From Tannerella sp. (GTDB lineage: Bacteria; Bacteroidota; Bacteroidia; Bacteroidales; Tannerellaceae), in the NCBI GenBank assembly GCA_031285685.1, contig JAITVS010000368.1, forward strand, positions 1 to 54,728: a DNA stretch of 54,728 nucleotides. The letters run 5' to 3'. Numbering within the stretch: position 1 is the first letter of the stretch; every line of letters begins with the position of its first letter. This document shows positions 16,295 through 26,500 of the stretch, one piece after another. The position numbers and the translations under genes were made by a program. The notes under the pieces are model-generated. The model searched no databases, was not told the DNA's origin, and saw only the letters and a program-made list of their open reading frames with translations.

Positions 16295-17596
16295 TTATAG
16301 AACAACTTTGTAAGCTTTGCCGTTCAATTGTACGATATAAATACCTTTTGACATTGCTTGTGAATAGCTACCGTTAACAGCAACTTGTTTGTGAAGCTGG
16401 CCTGTTACACTATAAACAGAGATTGTTGCAGGATTTGCAGTCTGAACATACAATGTTCCGTTAGTAGCCCATACAGCATCATCTGAAGGTGCGGTATTGC
16501 CGGTTGTTCCGCCTTCACCTGTTCCGCTTTCTGTAGATACACTTTTAATATTAACAATCATATTAGACTGTACTCTTCTGATTGTTACACCAAATGATCC
16601 GTCTTTGTTGTCAACTACCTTAACACCTTCGTTATCACGGCCACGGTCTGTTGTTACTGAAATATTCGTATTGGAATATGCCGTAAATGTAAAGTCTTCG
16701 TGAGAAGGTGTATAAATAATACCGCTGTCATTACGCGGAGTCGTAAATATTCCGTCTTCAGTTTTTAACGTAACACCACGTAATACAGTAACATCTGTGT
16801 ACACAGGTGGTTGATATCCGTTTTCTCCCGGAGATCCGACTTCGTCATGGATAGATACTTCATATTTTATTGAATAAATGATGTGTTTATCCAGCATCGG
16901 AAGTATCTGATCATGATAGATATAGGTAGCAATACCTGACTTACGATCCATATATGGTCTGAACCATGAAGAGTCTGCTACCAACCAATCGGTGATTGTT
17001 ATGTTTTCAGACTTCAGATCGTTTCTGTTATTCTTGGCATCATATACAAATTTACCAAGTGTAATAGTCCTTTTAACAACAGGCATCAATTCATTTCCGT
17101 TCATATATCCCAACTGAACTTGAAGTCTGTTGTATGCAGTTGTTTGACTTTTAACGTCGTAATAGAATAAGCCGGCTGATGATCCAACTCCTCCTGAGGC
17201 ATCAGGAACAAAATAATTGCGATATCCGGCATCTGACCTATCCTCGTTAAGTACATAGTCGTATAAGCCTGTTCCCTGAGGATTTCCGTAAACCCAATAA
17301 CCAGGGAAATTGTGAGTAGCGTCGTTATCCTGTATACTACTTGCAGGAAACGAATAACCTGAAGTTAATTCAGGATAGTTTACATCATAATGGTAATAGC
17401 CTAATGGATCTGCCGCCACCCTGTGTAGTGTAACACCCTCTCCGTCATAAAACTCGTTTGCTTGAACCGAAACGGTTACGGGTATGGATCCGTTGTTCGG
17501 TTTACTATTGTCATACGTTATTGCCGCATGACTGACATTCGCCCCGACGAATAACATCGAAAGCGCTAAACCTAAAGTAAATTTCACTTTTTTCAT
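16295..17596 (-). CDS. T9SS cargo protein 2, type A sorting domain
   Basis: A 433-residue paralog of the product of 12988-14289. The signal peptide and the last 80 residues are nearly identical. The central block Ala-Asp-Ser-Ser-Trp-Phe-Arg-Pro to Pro-Gly-Glu-Asn is also strongly conserved, while the region after the signal peptide (about 30-150) has diverged. That pattern suggests a variable N-terminal module on a fixed scaffold. The type A sorting domain occupies about 374-433 and ends Lys-Val-Val-Leu. Surface export through T9SS is inferred. The gene keeps the same promoter layout (17717-17747) and a leader of about 115 bases. Molecular function is unknown. Confidence 0.8.
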   Translation of the reverse strand: MKKVKFTLGLALSMLFVGANVSHAAITYDNSKPNNGSIPVTVSVQANEFYDGEGVTLHRVAADPLGYYHYDVNYPELTSGYSFPASSIQDNDATHNFPGYWVYGNPQGTGLYDYVLNEDRSDAGYRNYFVPDASGGVGSSAGLFYYDVKSQTTAYNRLQVQLGYMNGNELMPVVKRTITLGKFVYDAKNNRNDLKSENITITDWLVADSSWFRPYMDRKSGIATYIYHDQILPMLDKHIIYSIKYEVSIHDEVGSPGENGYQPPVYTDVTVLRGVTLKTEDGIFTTPRNDSGIIYTPSHEDFTFTAYSNTNISVTTDRGRDNEGVKVVDNKDGSFGVTIRRVQSNMIVNIKSVSTESGTGEGGTTGNTAPSDDAVWATNGTLYVQTANPATISVYSVTGQLHKQVAVNGSYSQAMSKGIYIVQLNGKAYKVVL

Positions 17597-17716
17597 ATTC
17601 AAAATGTTTAAATTAATAATAGTTATTTTTTTCACATTAACTTTTTAGCTGATAATCACCTGATTGCTCTAAGAAATAATAGAAAATCAGGCTATTACGC
17701 ATAATGTAAGCAGTCA

Positions 17717-17747
17717 CAAAAGTAGATATAATAAAATACAGCAGAAA
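17717..17747 (-). promoter_or_regulatory. promoter of T9SS cargo gene 2
   Basis: Minus-strand -7 TACTTTTG (17717-17724) with TTTC (17744-17747) at spacing 19, matching cargo gene 1 in arrangement and in most of the spacer. Confidence 0.65.
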
Positions 17748-18029
17748 AATTTTAACGTTAAATAAACATAAAAAATGCCTGACTTCTTTGACGAATAGAG
17801 GAAAGGCAAGAGTCTCCTACTATATTTTTTACGAAAAATTATATTTACGAATGCAAATATATACCGGACAGGGCGAAATCAAAACAAAAACCGCAGTTTT
17901 AACACTTTAAAATTGCATTTTTTGTTTTTGAAATCTTTTTTTTATAACTTTATCATATCTTGTTGTATTTTTCGTTATTAAACAGATGCGGGGTACATCC
18001 CGGAGGGAAATAAAAATCAACAGGTTTAT

Positions 18030-18060
18030 TTTGTATTTTGTCCCGCTTGTACTACCTTTG
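18030..18060 (+). promoter_or_regulatory. promoter of dxs-trkA-trkH
   Basis: -33 TTTG (18030-18033), 19-base spacer, -7 TACCTTTG (18053-18060). It shares a GTTTATTTTGTATT block and the ACTACCTTTG end with the fabI promoter. Confidence 0.8.
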
Positions 18061-18100
18061 CAGAAAATAAAGATATTTATCAGAGGTAAGAGATCATAAG

Positions 18101-19999
18101 GTGAATGGGAAAATAGAATTGTTGGAGAAGATTAATATTCCGGCAGATTTAAGGAAGCTTCCTCTGGAGGATCTGGAGGTAGTGTGTGCAGAATTAAGGC
18201 AGTTTATTATCGATATACTGTCCCGTAATCCGGGACACCTTGGTGCAAGTCTTGGAACGGTAGAGCTGACGGTGGCGCTTCATTATGTATTTAATACTCC
18301 ATTCGACCGTATTGTATGGGATGTCGGACATCAGGCCTACGGACATAAGATCCTGACCGGACGGCGTGAGCGTTTTCATACACTTCGGCATTTGGGCGGG
18401 ATAAGCGGGTTCCCGAATCCGGAAGAAAGCGAATATGACGCTTTTATTGCCGGACATGCTTCCAACTCCATATCTGCGGCGTTGGGTATTTCAACCGCAT
18501 CCGAATTGCAGCATGAGGCTGATCGCCATGTAGTTGCCGTCATCGGTGACGGCGCTATGACGGGGGGACTTGCCTTTGAAGGACTCAACAATGCGTCGAA
18601 TAATCCGAATAACCTGCTCATCATCCTGAATGATAATGATATGGCAATTGATCAGAATGTCGGCGGAATGAGCCACTACCTGGTTGATATCACAACAAGC
18701 CAGACGTATAATAAGATGCGGTATGATTTGTACCGCATGATGCGTAAAATGAACCTGATTACGGAAGACAGGCGTGAGAATATACTTCGTTTCAATAACA
18801 GTCTGAAAGCATTGATCTCAAAACAACATAATCTTTTCGAAGGATTCAGTATCCGGTATTTTGGTCCGGTAGACGGACATGATGTGCTGGACCTCGTGCA
18901 AAAGCTGAATGATATCAAAGATATGAAAGGCCCCAAATTGCTGCATATAAAAACACAGAAGGGGAAAGGATTTAAGCCGGCTGAAGATTCGGCAACCGAG
19001 TGGCATGCCCCCGGAAAGTTCGATAAGGATACCGGAAAGCGTATGCTTTCGGTCGATCTGAATCAGCCTCAGTTATATCAGGATGTATTCGGACATACGC
19101 TGGTAGAACTTGCGGAACAGGATCAGAGGGTGGTTGGCGTGACGCCTGCAATGCCTACGGGATGTTCTATGAGTTTTCTGATGAAACGTTTTCCGGAGCG
19201 CGCGTTTGATGTCGGAATTGCCGAAGGGCATGCCGTCACATTCTCCGCGGGACTGGCAAAAGAAGGGATGATACCTTTCTGTAATATCTATTCATCTTTT
19301 ATGCAAAGGGCTTATGATGAGGTTATTCATGATGCTGCGCTGCAAAAGTTACACATTGTATTTTGTTTAGACAGGGCCGGACTTGTAGGCGAAGACGGGG
19401 CGACCCATCAGGGAGTATTTGATCTGGCCTATATGCGTCCTATTCCCAATCTGACAATTGCTTCTCCGATAAATGAAGTCGATTTGCGAAATTTGATGTA
19501 TACCGGCTATCAGGATGATGCAGGAACATTTGTGATCCGCTATCCGCGGGGCAAAGGAGAATTATATGACTGGCAACAACCGTTGCAGATACTCCCTGTA
19601 GGTAAAGGGCGTAAGCTACGTGAGGGAAAAGATGTTGCCGTATTGTCAATCGGGCCGATCGGGAATGAGGTGAAAAAAGCGATTGAAATGATTGTAGAGG
19701 ATAGTCCTTCGGTCGCACATTATGATATGATTTATCTCAAGCCGGTAGATGAGGATATATTACATGAGGTCGGCGAACGTTTTAAATACATTATTACTGT
19801 CGAAAACGGGGTGCGCAGCGGCGGATTAGGTAGTATTGTCGCCGAGTTTATGACGGAAAACGGATATGCCCCGAAGATAAATCGAATCGGTGTTCCGGAT
19901 CAGTTTATCGAACACGGAACGATCCCGGAGTTGTTTAAGATCTGCGGAATGGATGCGGAAAGCATCTTTAAAACGATTAACAACGTTTCTTTACATTGA
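18101..19999 (+). CDS. dxs: 1-deoxy-D-xylulose-5-phosphate synthase
   Basis: Condenses pyruvate and glyceraldehyde 3-phosphate to DXP, the first step of the MEP isoprenoid pathway and a source for thiamine and pyridoxal. The 632-residue length is standard. The thiamine diphosphate motif Gly-Asp-Gly-Ala-Met-Thr-Gly-Gly to Asn-Asn (about 148-175), the His-Gln-Ala-Tyr-Gly-His loop near 77 and the transketolase C-terminal block [10 protein letters not shown] near 568 are present. The start codon is a GTG at 18101; no in-frame ATG lies nearby, and the promoter at 18030-18060 fits a leader of about 35 bases. It is followed by trkA after 3 bases. Confidence 0.95.
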   Translation: MNGKIELLEKINIPADLRKLPLEDLEVVCAELRQFIIDILSRNPGHLGASLGTVELTVALHYVFNTPFDRIVWDVGHQAYGHKILTGRRERFHTLRHLGGISGFPNPEESEYDAFIAGHASNSISAALGISTASELQHEADRHVVAVIGDGAMTGGLAFEGLNNASNNPNNLLIILNDNDMAIDQNVGGMSHYLVDITTSQTYNKMRYDLYRMMRKMNLITEDRRENILRFNNSLKALISKQHNLFEGFSIRYFGPVDGHDVLDLVQKLNDIKDMKGPKLLHIKTQKGKGFKPAEDSATEWHAPGKFDKDTGKRMLSVDLNQPQLYQDVFGHTLVELAEQDQRVVGVTPAMPTGCSMSFLMKRFPERAFDVGIAEGHAVTFSAGLAKEGMIPFCNIYSSFMQRAYDEVIHDAALQKLHIVFCLDRAGLVGEDGATHQGVFDLAYMRPIPNLTIASPINEVDLRNLMYTGYQDDAGTFVIRYPRGKGELYDWQQPLQILPVGKGRKLREGKDVAVLSIGPIGNEVKKAIEMIVEDSPSVAHYDMIYLKPVDEDILHEVGERFKYIITVENGVRSGGLGSIVAEFMTENGYAPKINRIGVPDQFIEHGTIPELFKICGMDAESIFKTINNVSLH

Positions 20000-20002
20000 A
20001 AA

Positions 20003-21340
20003 ATGAAAATATTAATTGCAGGCGCAGGAGAGGTCGGCGCTCATCTGGCAAAGATGTTATCGAGAGAGAAGCATGATATCATCCTGATGGATCCGGATGA
20101 AAGTAAACTTGCGTTTACACATTCCGGAATGGAGATACTGCCTTTCACCGGTAATCCTACTTCGCTCAGCGATCTTGAAGAGACCGGTATTAACAAGATG
20201 GATTTGTTTATCAGTGTTACACCGGAAGAAACCACCAATATTACGGCATGCATGCTTGCCTCAAAAATGGGAGCGGGAAAAACATTTGCACGTATCAATA
20301 ATTATGAATACCTGCTACCGAAAAACAAAGATTTTTTTCAAAGCATAGGTATTGATTCGATGATTTATCCGGAAATGCTGGCGGCGAAAGAGGTCGTGTC
20401 GGCTATAAAACGTCCGTGGACGCGTCAGTACTGGGAATTGCAGGGAGGATTGATATTGATAGGAGTCAAGGTTCGTGAGAATGCTCCGATAGTCAATAAA
20501 TATCTTACGGAACTAGCGGGAGAGAGCGACAAGTTATATCATGTCGTGGCTATTAAAAGGGAAACGGAGACCATCATACCACGTGGTTCCGATCGTATCC
20601 TTGCGGGAGATATCGTGTTTTTCACTTCAGATAAAAATCATATCGATGAGATACGGAAACAGACCGGAAAGAATGAGCCGGAAGTCAAGAAGATTCTGAT
20701 TATGGGAGGAAGCCGTATTGCTGTCCGTACATCCCAGTATCTGCCCGGAAATATTCATATAAAAATAATCGAGACCTCGAAAGAAAAAAGCATCCGACTA
20801 TCGGAAGTGGTTCCGAGTAACGTGTTGATAATAAACGGAGATGCGCGTGATACGGATCTGCTTATGCAGGAAAGTATACAGGATTCACAAGCTTTTATTG
20901 CACTTACGGAAAATTCGAGTACAAATATTCTTGCATGCCTTGCTGCAAAACGTTTTGGCGTGACGAAGACAATCGCACAGATTGAAAATATAGATTATAT
21001 CTCGATGGCCGAGAGACTGGATATCGGTTCTGTGATTAATAAAAAGCTTATTGCAGCAAGTCACATCTATCAGTTTTTACTTGACGCCGATGTCTCGAAC
21101 GTCAAATGTCTGGCATTTGCCAGTGCAGATGTAGCGGAACTTACAGCGCGTCCCGGTTCTAAGATAACAAAACGTAAAGTAAAAGACTTGGGTCTGCCGA
21201 AAGATATGACGCTCGGAGGACTTATCCGTAATGGAGAGCCGATGATGATTGAGGGGGAAACACAGATACAGGCACAAGACCAGGTGGTTGTTTTCTGTCT
21301 TGATTCTGCCATGAGGAAACTGGAAGATTATTTCAATTAA
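20003..21340 (+). CDS. trkA: Trk potassium uptake regulator TrkA
   Basis: A 445-residue cytoplasmic peripheral protein that binds NAD(H) and gates the TrkH potassium channel. It has two RCK_N/RCK_C pairs. The first Rossmann motif is intact (Gly-Ala-Gly-Glu-Val-Gly at 7-12, acidic end near 31). The second, at about 233, reads Gly-Gly-Ser-Arg-Ile-Ala and is less canonical, suggesting asymmetric nucleotide binding. The second RCK_C domain ends with Val-Val-Val-Phe-Cys-Leu. It lies between dxs and trkH, and the order dxs-trkA-trkH is common in Bacteroidales. Confidence 0.93.
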   Translation: MKILIAGAGEVGAHLAKMLSREKHDIILMDPDESKLAFTHSGMEILPFTGNPTSLSDLEETGINKMDLFISVTPEETTNITACMLASKMGAGKTFARINNYEYLLPKNKDFFQSIGIDSMIYPEMLAAKEVVSAIKRPWTRQYWELQGGLILIGVKVRENAPIVNKYLTELAGESDKLYHVVAIKRETETIIPRGSDRILAGDIVFFTSDKNHIDEIRKQTGKNEPEVKKILIMGGSRIAVRTSQYLPGNIHIKIIETSKEKSIRLSEVVPSNVLIINGDARDTDLLMQESIQDSQAFIALTENSSTNILACLAAKRFGVTKTIAQIENIDYISMAERLDIGSVINKKLIAASHIYQFLLDADVSNVKCLAFASADVAELTARPGSKITKRKVKDLGLPKDMTLGGLIRNGEPMMIEGETQIQAQDQVVVFCLDSAMRKLEDYFN

Positions 21341-21370
21341 CAGGAAAACAGGTTATAGCAAAACCAGATC

Positions 21371-22831
21371 ATGCACACAAACGTTTTGTTTATAATAAAA
21401 ACATTGGGTTCTATTCTGATACTTGAGACGGTATTCATGTTGATGGCGGCAGGGATGGCGCTTATTTATGACGGGACGGATGTTATTCCTTTGTTTGTGT
21501 CGTCCGGTATCATGCTGTTTGCAGGTCTATTATTCTTTTTAGCGGGGCGTAAAGCGGATGAGTACCATGCCGGAAGACGGGAAGGAATGCTTACGGTTTC
21601 TTTTACATGGTTGACATTATCATTTTTCGGTATGGTGCCTTTTTATATCGGAGGATATATAGATAATATTTCCGATGCATATCTGGAGGCCATGTCGGGA
21701 TTTACAACTACCGGTATGATTTTGTTGGATGATGTAGAGTCTTTACCGCACGGTATCTTGTTCTGGCGGAGCCTGATGCAATGGCAGGGAGGTATCGGAA
21801 TGGTCGTTTTTACTGTTGCCTTGTTGCCTATGTTCGGTGGTGGTGCCTCACAGTTGTTCGATGCGGAAGTGACGGGATTTGTACACGAACGTTTTCGTCC
21901 GCGTGTAACACAGGTCGCCAAGCGGCTTTCCGGAATTTATATCATGCTGACATTGTTCTTTACATTTCTGCTCTGGATGGGGCCAATGGATTTTTTTGAT
22001 GCGATAAACCATGCTATGGCAGGCATATCGACAGGGGGATGTTCTACTAAAAATGCAAGTCTTGCCTATTGGGACTCCGCCTATATAGAGTATGTCATGA
22101 TGTTTTGTATGTGTATCGGTGGTATGAAACTACCTCTTCTTTTCTTTGCTCTGAAAGGAGATTTCAAGAAGTTCCGTCATGATGAAGAGACGCGCTGGTA
22201 TTTGCTTTATATGCTTATCGTTATTATTATAACAATAACCTGGCTTTTTTATGATAATCATGAGATTGATGGAAGTGTTGAAAATACAATACGTAAAGGA
22301 GCTTTTCAGGTCGTGTCGTTAGCGACAACTACCGGATATACGACAGCCGACTTTATATCGTGGGGACAATTTTACTGGCTGGTAGCTCTTTTCCTGATGC
22401 TTATCTGCGGATGTGGCGGTTCGACAAGCGGAGGTATAAAGGTGGGACGGGCATTGATCATTCTGAAGAGCGTGTATAATGAATTCCGGAAACAAACACA
22501 TCCTGCTGCCATATTGCCTGTACGTGTAAATGGTCGTGCTGTCTCTCAGGATATTATTTACCGTGTGCATGTATTTGTGCTGGTGTATTTCTTATTGATC
22601 GGTTTCAGTTGGTTTTTTCTGTTGGTAAACGGATTGAGTTTTGACGAAGCATTGGGAACCTCCATTTCAGCGATAGGTAATGCCGGGTTGTCTCTTGGAT
22701 CGCTCGGGGACGGAAATCTGCATAGCTTGTCTCCCGTATCGAAATGGTATATTTCCTTTTTAATGATGGTAGGGCGCCTTGAAATATTCACCGTGTTGAC
22801 AATATTGCTTCCCGGTTTCTGGAAGCGTTGA
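21371..22831 (+). CDS. trkH: Trk potassium transporter membrane subunit TrkH
   Basis: A 486-residue inner membrane potassium channel subunit of the SKT superfamily. Four membrane-pore-membrane repeats are visible, each with a selectivity-filter Thr-x-Gly: Thr-Thr-Thr-Gly-Met near 113, Ser-Thr-Gly-Gly-Cys near 222, Thr-Thr-Thr-Gly-Tyr near 319 and Ile-Gly-Asn-Ala-Gly near 437. The intramembrane-loop region Cys-Gly-Cys-Gly-Gly-Ser-Thr-Ser-Gly-Gly-Ile-Lys near 345-356 is the family hallmark. It follows trkA by 30 bases and depends on it for regulated uptake. Confidence 0.93.
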   Translation: MHTNVLFIIKTLGSILILETVFMLMAAGMALIYDGTDVIPLFVSSGIMLFAGLLFFLAGRKADEYHAGRREGMLTVSFTWLTLSFFGMVPFYIGGYIDNISDAYLEAMSGFTTTGMILLDDVESLPHGILFWRSLMQWQGGIGMVVFTVALLPMFGGGASQLFDAEVTGFVHERFRPRVTQVAKRLSGIYIMLTLFFTFLLWMGPMDFFDAINHAMAGISTGGCSTKNASLAYWDSAYIEYVMMFCMCIGGMKLPLLFFALKGDFKKFRHDEETRWYLLYMLIVIIITITWLFYDNHEIDGSVENTIRKGAFQVVSLATTTGYTTADFISWGQFYWLVALFLMLICGCGGSTSGGIKVGRALIILKSVYNEFRKQTHPAAILPVRVNGRAVSQDIIYRVHVFVLVYFLLIGFSWFFLLVNGLSFDEALGTSISAIGNAGLSLGSLGDGNLHSLSPVSKWYISFLMMVGRLEIFTVLTILLPGFWKR

Positions 22832-22945
22832 TTATAACGGTTATACGGTATGGATATATACTCCGGTTAATTTTTCACAAAAAAAATATACGCTTTTGTC
22901 TTTTTTTCCGTTATATCTTGGCATCAGTTTCTAAAAACGAAAAAA

Positions 22946-23536
22946 ATGATTGAGTATATAAAAGGTGAAATTGAAGAGTTATCGCCGGCGCAATTAATAA
23001 TGGAGTGTAACGGAATAGGTTACGGATTGAACATATCCCTTACGACATACAGCGCTTTTAACGGACATAAAAAAGGAAAAATATATGTATATGAAGTGAT
23101 CCGTGAGGATGCACATCTTTTATACGGCTTTGCGACCCGCGAGGAGCGGGAGTTGTTCCTTTTACTTACATCCGTATCGGGTGTAGGGCCTAATACCGCC
23201 CGTATGATACTTTCATCTTTGCCTCCTGCAGAACTTATTAATGTAATAGCCTCGGGTGATGACGTGAGTCTTACATCCGTCAAAGGAATCGGGAGTAAAA
23301 CGGCTCAGCGTATCGTTGTTGATCTGAGAAATAAAGTGAAATCGGTAGAGAGTATAGAAGGTAACAGCAAATTAACGCCGGGAGTCCGTTCGGAAACGGC
23401 CGAGGGCGCTGTTGCCGCACTGATAATGCTTGGTTTCCAGAAAGCAGCTTCACAAAAAGCAGTAGACTCCCTACTTAAAAAATCACCATCCGCAAGTGTA
23501 GAGCAAGTTATTAAGGATGCATTGAAGGTGCTTTGA
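22946..23536 (+). CDS. ruvA: Holliday junction branch migration protein RuvA
   Basis: Binds four-way junctions and loads the RuvB helicase during recombination repair. At 196 residues it has the expected three domains: an N-terminal OB fold (1-65, with Met-Ile-Glu-Tyr-Ile-Lys-Gly), tandem helix-hairpin-helix motifs (Val-Ser-Gly-Val-Gly-Pro-Asn-Thr-Ala near 77 and Val-Lys-Gly-Ile-Gly-Ser-Lys-Thr-Ala near 111), and a C-terminal RuvB-binding three-helix domain (150-196). It is 32 bases ahead of sprA, an arrangement seen in other Bacteroidetes. A possible -7 box just upstream (near 22913) deviates from consensus. Confidence 0.95.
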   Translation: MIEYIKGEIEELSPAQLIMECNGIGYGLNISLTTYSAFNGHKKGKIYVYEVIREDAHLLYGFATREERELFLLLTSVSGVGPNTARMILSSLPPAELINVIASGDDVSLTSVKGIGSKTAQRIVVDLRNKVKSVESIEGNSKLTPGVRSETAEGAVAALIMLGFQKAASQKAVDSLLKKSPSASVEQVIKDALKVL

Positions 23537-23568
23537 TTAAGAATTACAGGTAGCAGAGAAAAGTTTGA

Positions 23569-26500
23569 ATGAAACGGAGAATAATATATATTACAATTAT
23601 TATTGCATGTGTGTCCGGAATATTCGTGATGAATGCCGGATATCCGGCGTTGCTTACCGATATGCCGGTCTTAGGTATATTTTCTCCGGAAGATGTTATG
23701 CCTGATGATACAATCGTAAAACCCCGTATTCCCGTAAAGAAAACAGTTCCGGAAGAATATGAAGACCTGAATAACAACTCTGCGTCCGACCTCAGGGACC
23801 CGGATAATCTTCAGACCGAAGTGGAATACGATCTGAATTCGGGAACCTATCTGATACGTTCAAGGGTAGGTGATTTGGATTTGGGTACACCTTTGCGCAT
23901 GACTCCCGAAGAGTATCAGAATTACAGCCTGAAACAGTCATTAAACCAATACTTTCAGGATAGAAACAGGAGTGCGCTGGATAGTGTGGGTGCTGCCGGA
24001 AGAGGAGGGAATCAGTTTAATCTGATGGATATGCAGTTTGATCTTGGAGGTGCGGATAAATTATTCGGTCCCGGAGGAGTACGTCTCCGGTCACAGGGAA
24101 CGATCGGTCTGGATATGGGTCTGAAAACGAGTAAAACGAAAAATCCTTCACTGCCGGAAAAGTCACGTAGCCGTACGTTTTTCAACTTCGACACGAACGT
24201 GCAGATGAATATGCATGCTTCTGTAGGAACAAAGATTAATTTCGATCTGAATTATAATACTGAGGCGGCTTTCGATTTTGACGCAACCAAACTGAAACTG
24301 GCGTATGCCGGGGAGGAAGACGAGATCTTAAAATCATTGGAAGGGGGTAATGTTAGTTTATCGACGAACAATTCACTGATCCGTGGCGGGTCTGCATTGT
24401 TTGGTGTTAAAACAGACCTGCAGTTTGGTAAGTTGCGTGTGAAAGCGCTTCTTGCACAACAGGAATCCGATTCGAGATCTGTTTCTGCAAAAGGAGGATC
24501 CCAGATGACAGAATTTGAAATAGCAGTTGACAATTACGACGAAAACCGTCACTATTTCCTGGCCTATTATTTCCGTGATAATTATGACAAGGCAATGTCT
24601 AAGTTGCCTTATATTTCATCTCCGATTTCAATCAATCGTGTTGAAGTGTGGATAACCAATAAGATCAGTTCTACAGGGCAAACCCGCAATCTTGTGGCTT
24701 TTTCGGACCTGGGAGAATATGAGCATATAAGCAATCCGGCATTCACTCCTTCCGGAAGAGTTAATGTTCCTTATAATGAGGCAAATACACTGTATAGGAC
24801 GATCGTCGATAATTATCCTGGTGCGCGTGAAATAAGTTCTGTTACACAAACACTGGAAGGTTTTTTAGAGGGGGGGCTAGACTATGAAAAAGTGGAAAGC
24901 GCCCGAATGTTGTCTCCTTCGGAATATAAGTTTAATGCACAGCTCGGATATATTTCCCTCAATTCAAAACTGCAAGCGGATGAGGTACTCGCTGTCGCTT
25001 TTGAGTATACATATAACGGGGATGTGTATCAGGTTGGTGAGTTTTCGAGTGATAAGACAGAAAATACAAATCAGTGCTTGTTTCTTAAAGTTTTGAAAGG
25101 AACATCATTATCTCCTTCTATGCCATTCTGGGATTTGATGATGAAAAATATATATTCTCTGAATGCCTATTCAATACAAAAAACAAAATTCAGGCTTGAT
25201 ATTGTTTATCAGAGCGATACTGCCGGAACTTATGTATATACAATTCCCGAAGGAAATATAAAGGACCAGACTTTGTTGAAAGTGATGAGCCTCGACCGGT
25301 TGAACTCTAATAATGAAGTGGTGCCGGGAGGAAGCGGGGACGGCTTTTTTGATTATGTGGAAGGTTATACGATCATTTCGAATAACGGGCGGATTGTCTT
25401 TCCGGTCGTGGAGCCTTTTGGTTCGCACTTACGTGAAAAAATAGGAAATGATGAAATCGCAGACAAATATGTTTATCAGGAGTTGTATGATTCTACTCTG
25501 ACAGTTGCCAAGCAGATTGCAGAGAAGAATAAGTTCCTTTTACGCGGACAATATACAGGTTCGGCGTCCAATGTCATACAACTTGGTGCGACGAATGTGG
25601 CGAGAGGTTCTGTTGTAGTGAGAGCTAACGGTATCATATTGACCGAGAATGTAGATTATATTGTTAACTATAGTTCGGGTACTGTGACTATTCTGAATGA
25701 AAATCTCATATCCAGTAATGCGTCAATCAATGTTTCGCTCGAAAATCAATCTACTTTCAGTACACAACGGAAAACGATGTTTGGAGCTGATCTGAATTAT
25801 GAATTCTCCAAGAATTTCAATATGGGCGCCACCATTATGCATTTGTCCGAAATGCCGTTGACGACGAAAACGACGTTGGGTGATGAGTCGGTTAAGAATA
25901 CGCTGTGGGGGGTTAATCTTGATTATAAAGGGCAAAGCCAGTGGCTGACGAATATGTTTGATAAATTGCCGTTGCTGTCACTTACGCAGCCAAGTAGCTT
26001 TTCCGTTAATGCCGAATTTGCACATCTGATAGCCGGACATTATCAGAATAAATATACCGGAGAATATTCGTACCTGGATGATTTTGAATCGACACAGAGT
26101 GAGTTTGATTTGCTGAACCCGTATTTCTGGAATCTGGCAAGCACTCCTTATGATAATAATAAGACAACAGAACTGTTTCCGGAAGCCGGTCTTGTCAATA
26201 ATGTTGATTATGGTAAAAACCGTGCTTTGCTGGCCTGGTATTATGTGGATGGAATATTTACCCGTAAAAACTCCTCATTAAGGCCCTCTTATATGACGAA
26301 TGATGACATATCCAATCATTATGTCAGGGCTGTCCAGTCAAAAGAATTGTTTCCCGACAGGGATCTCGGAACTACCGATAACAATTATCTGAATGTCCTG
26401 AATCTGGCCTATTATCCGAATGAGCGCGGACCTTATAACCTGGATGCTGATAATATTAATAGCGACGGTTCTTTGATGTATCCCGAAAAACGCTGGGGAG

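Larger units (their letters stand above)
17597..18100. other. 504-base divergent spacer between cargo gene 2 and dxs
   Basis: It holds the cargo 2 promoter (17717-17747) and the dxs promoter (18030-18060). The 280 bases between are AT-rich without a supported gene, hairpin or repeat. Confidence 0.6.

Noticed and set aside
17760..17800. Possible small hairpin in the cargo 2/dxs spacer
   Set aside because: Pairing is limited to about five bases with mismatches, so it is not distinguishable from chance.
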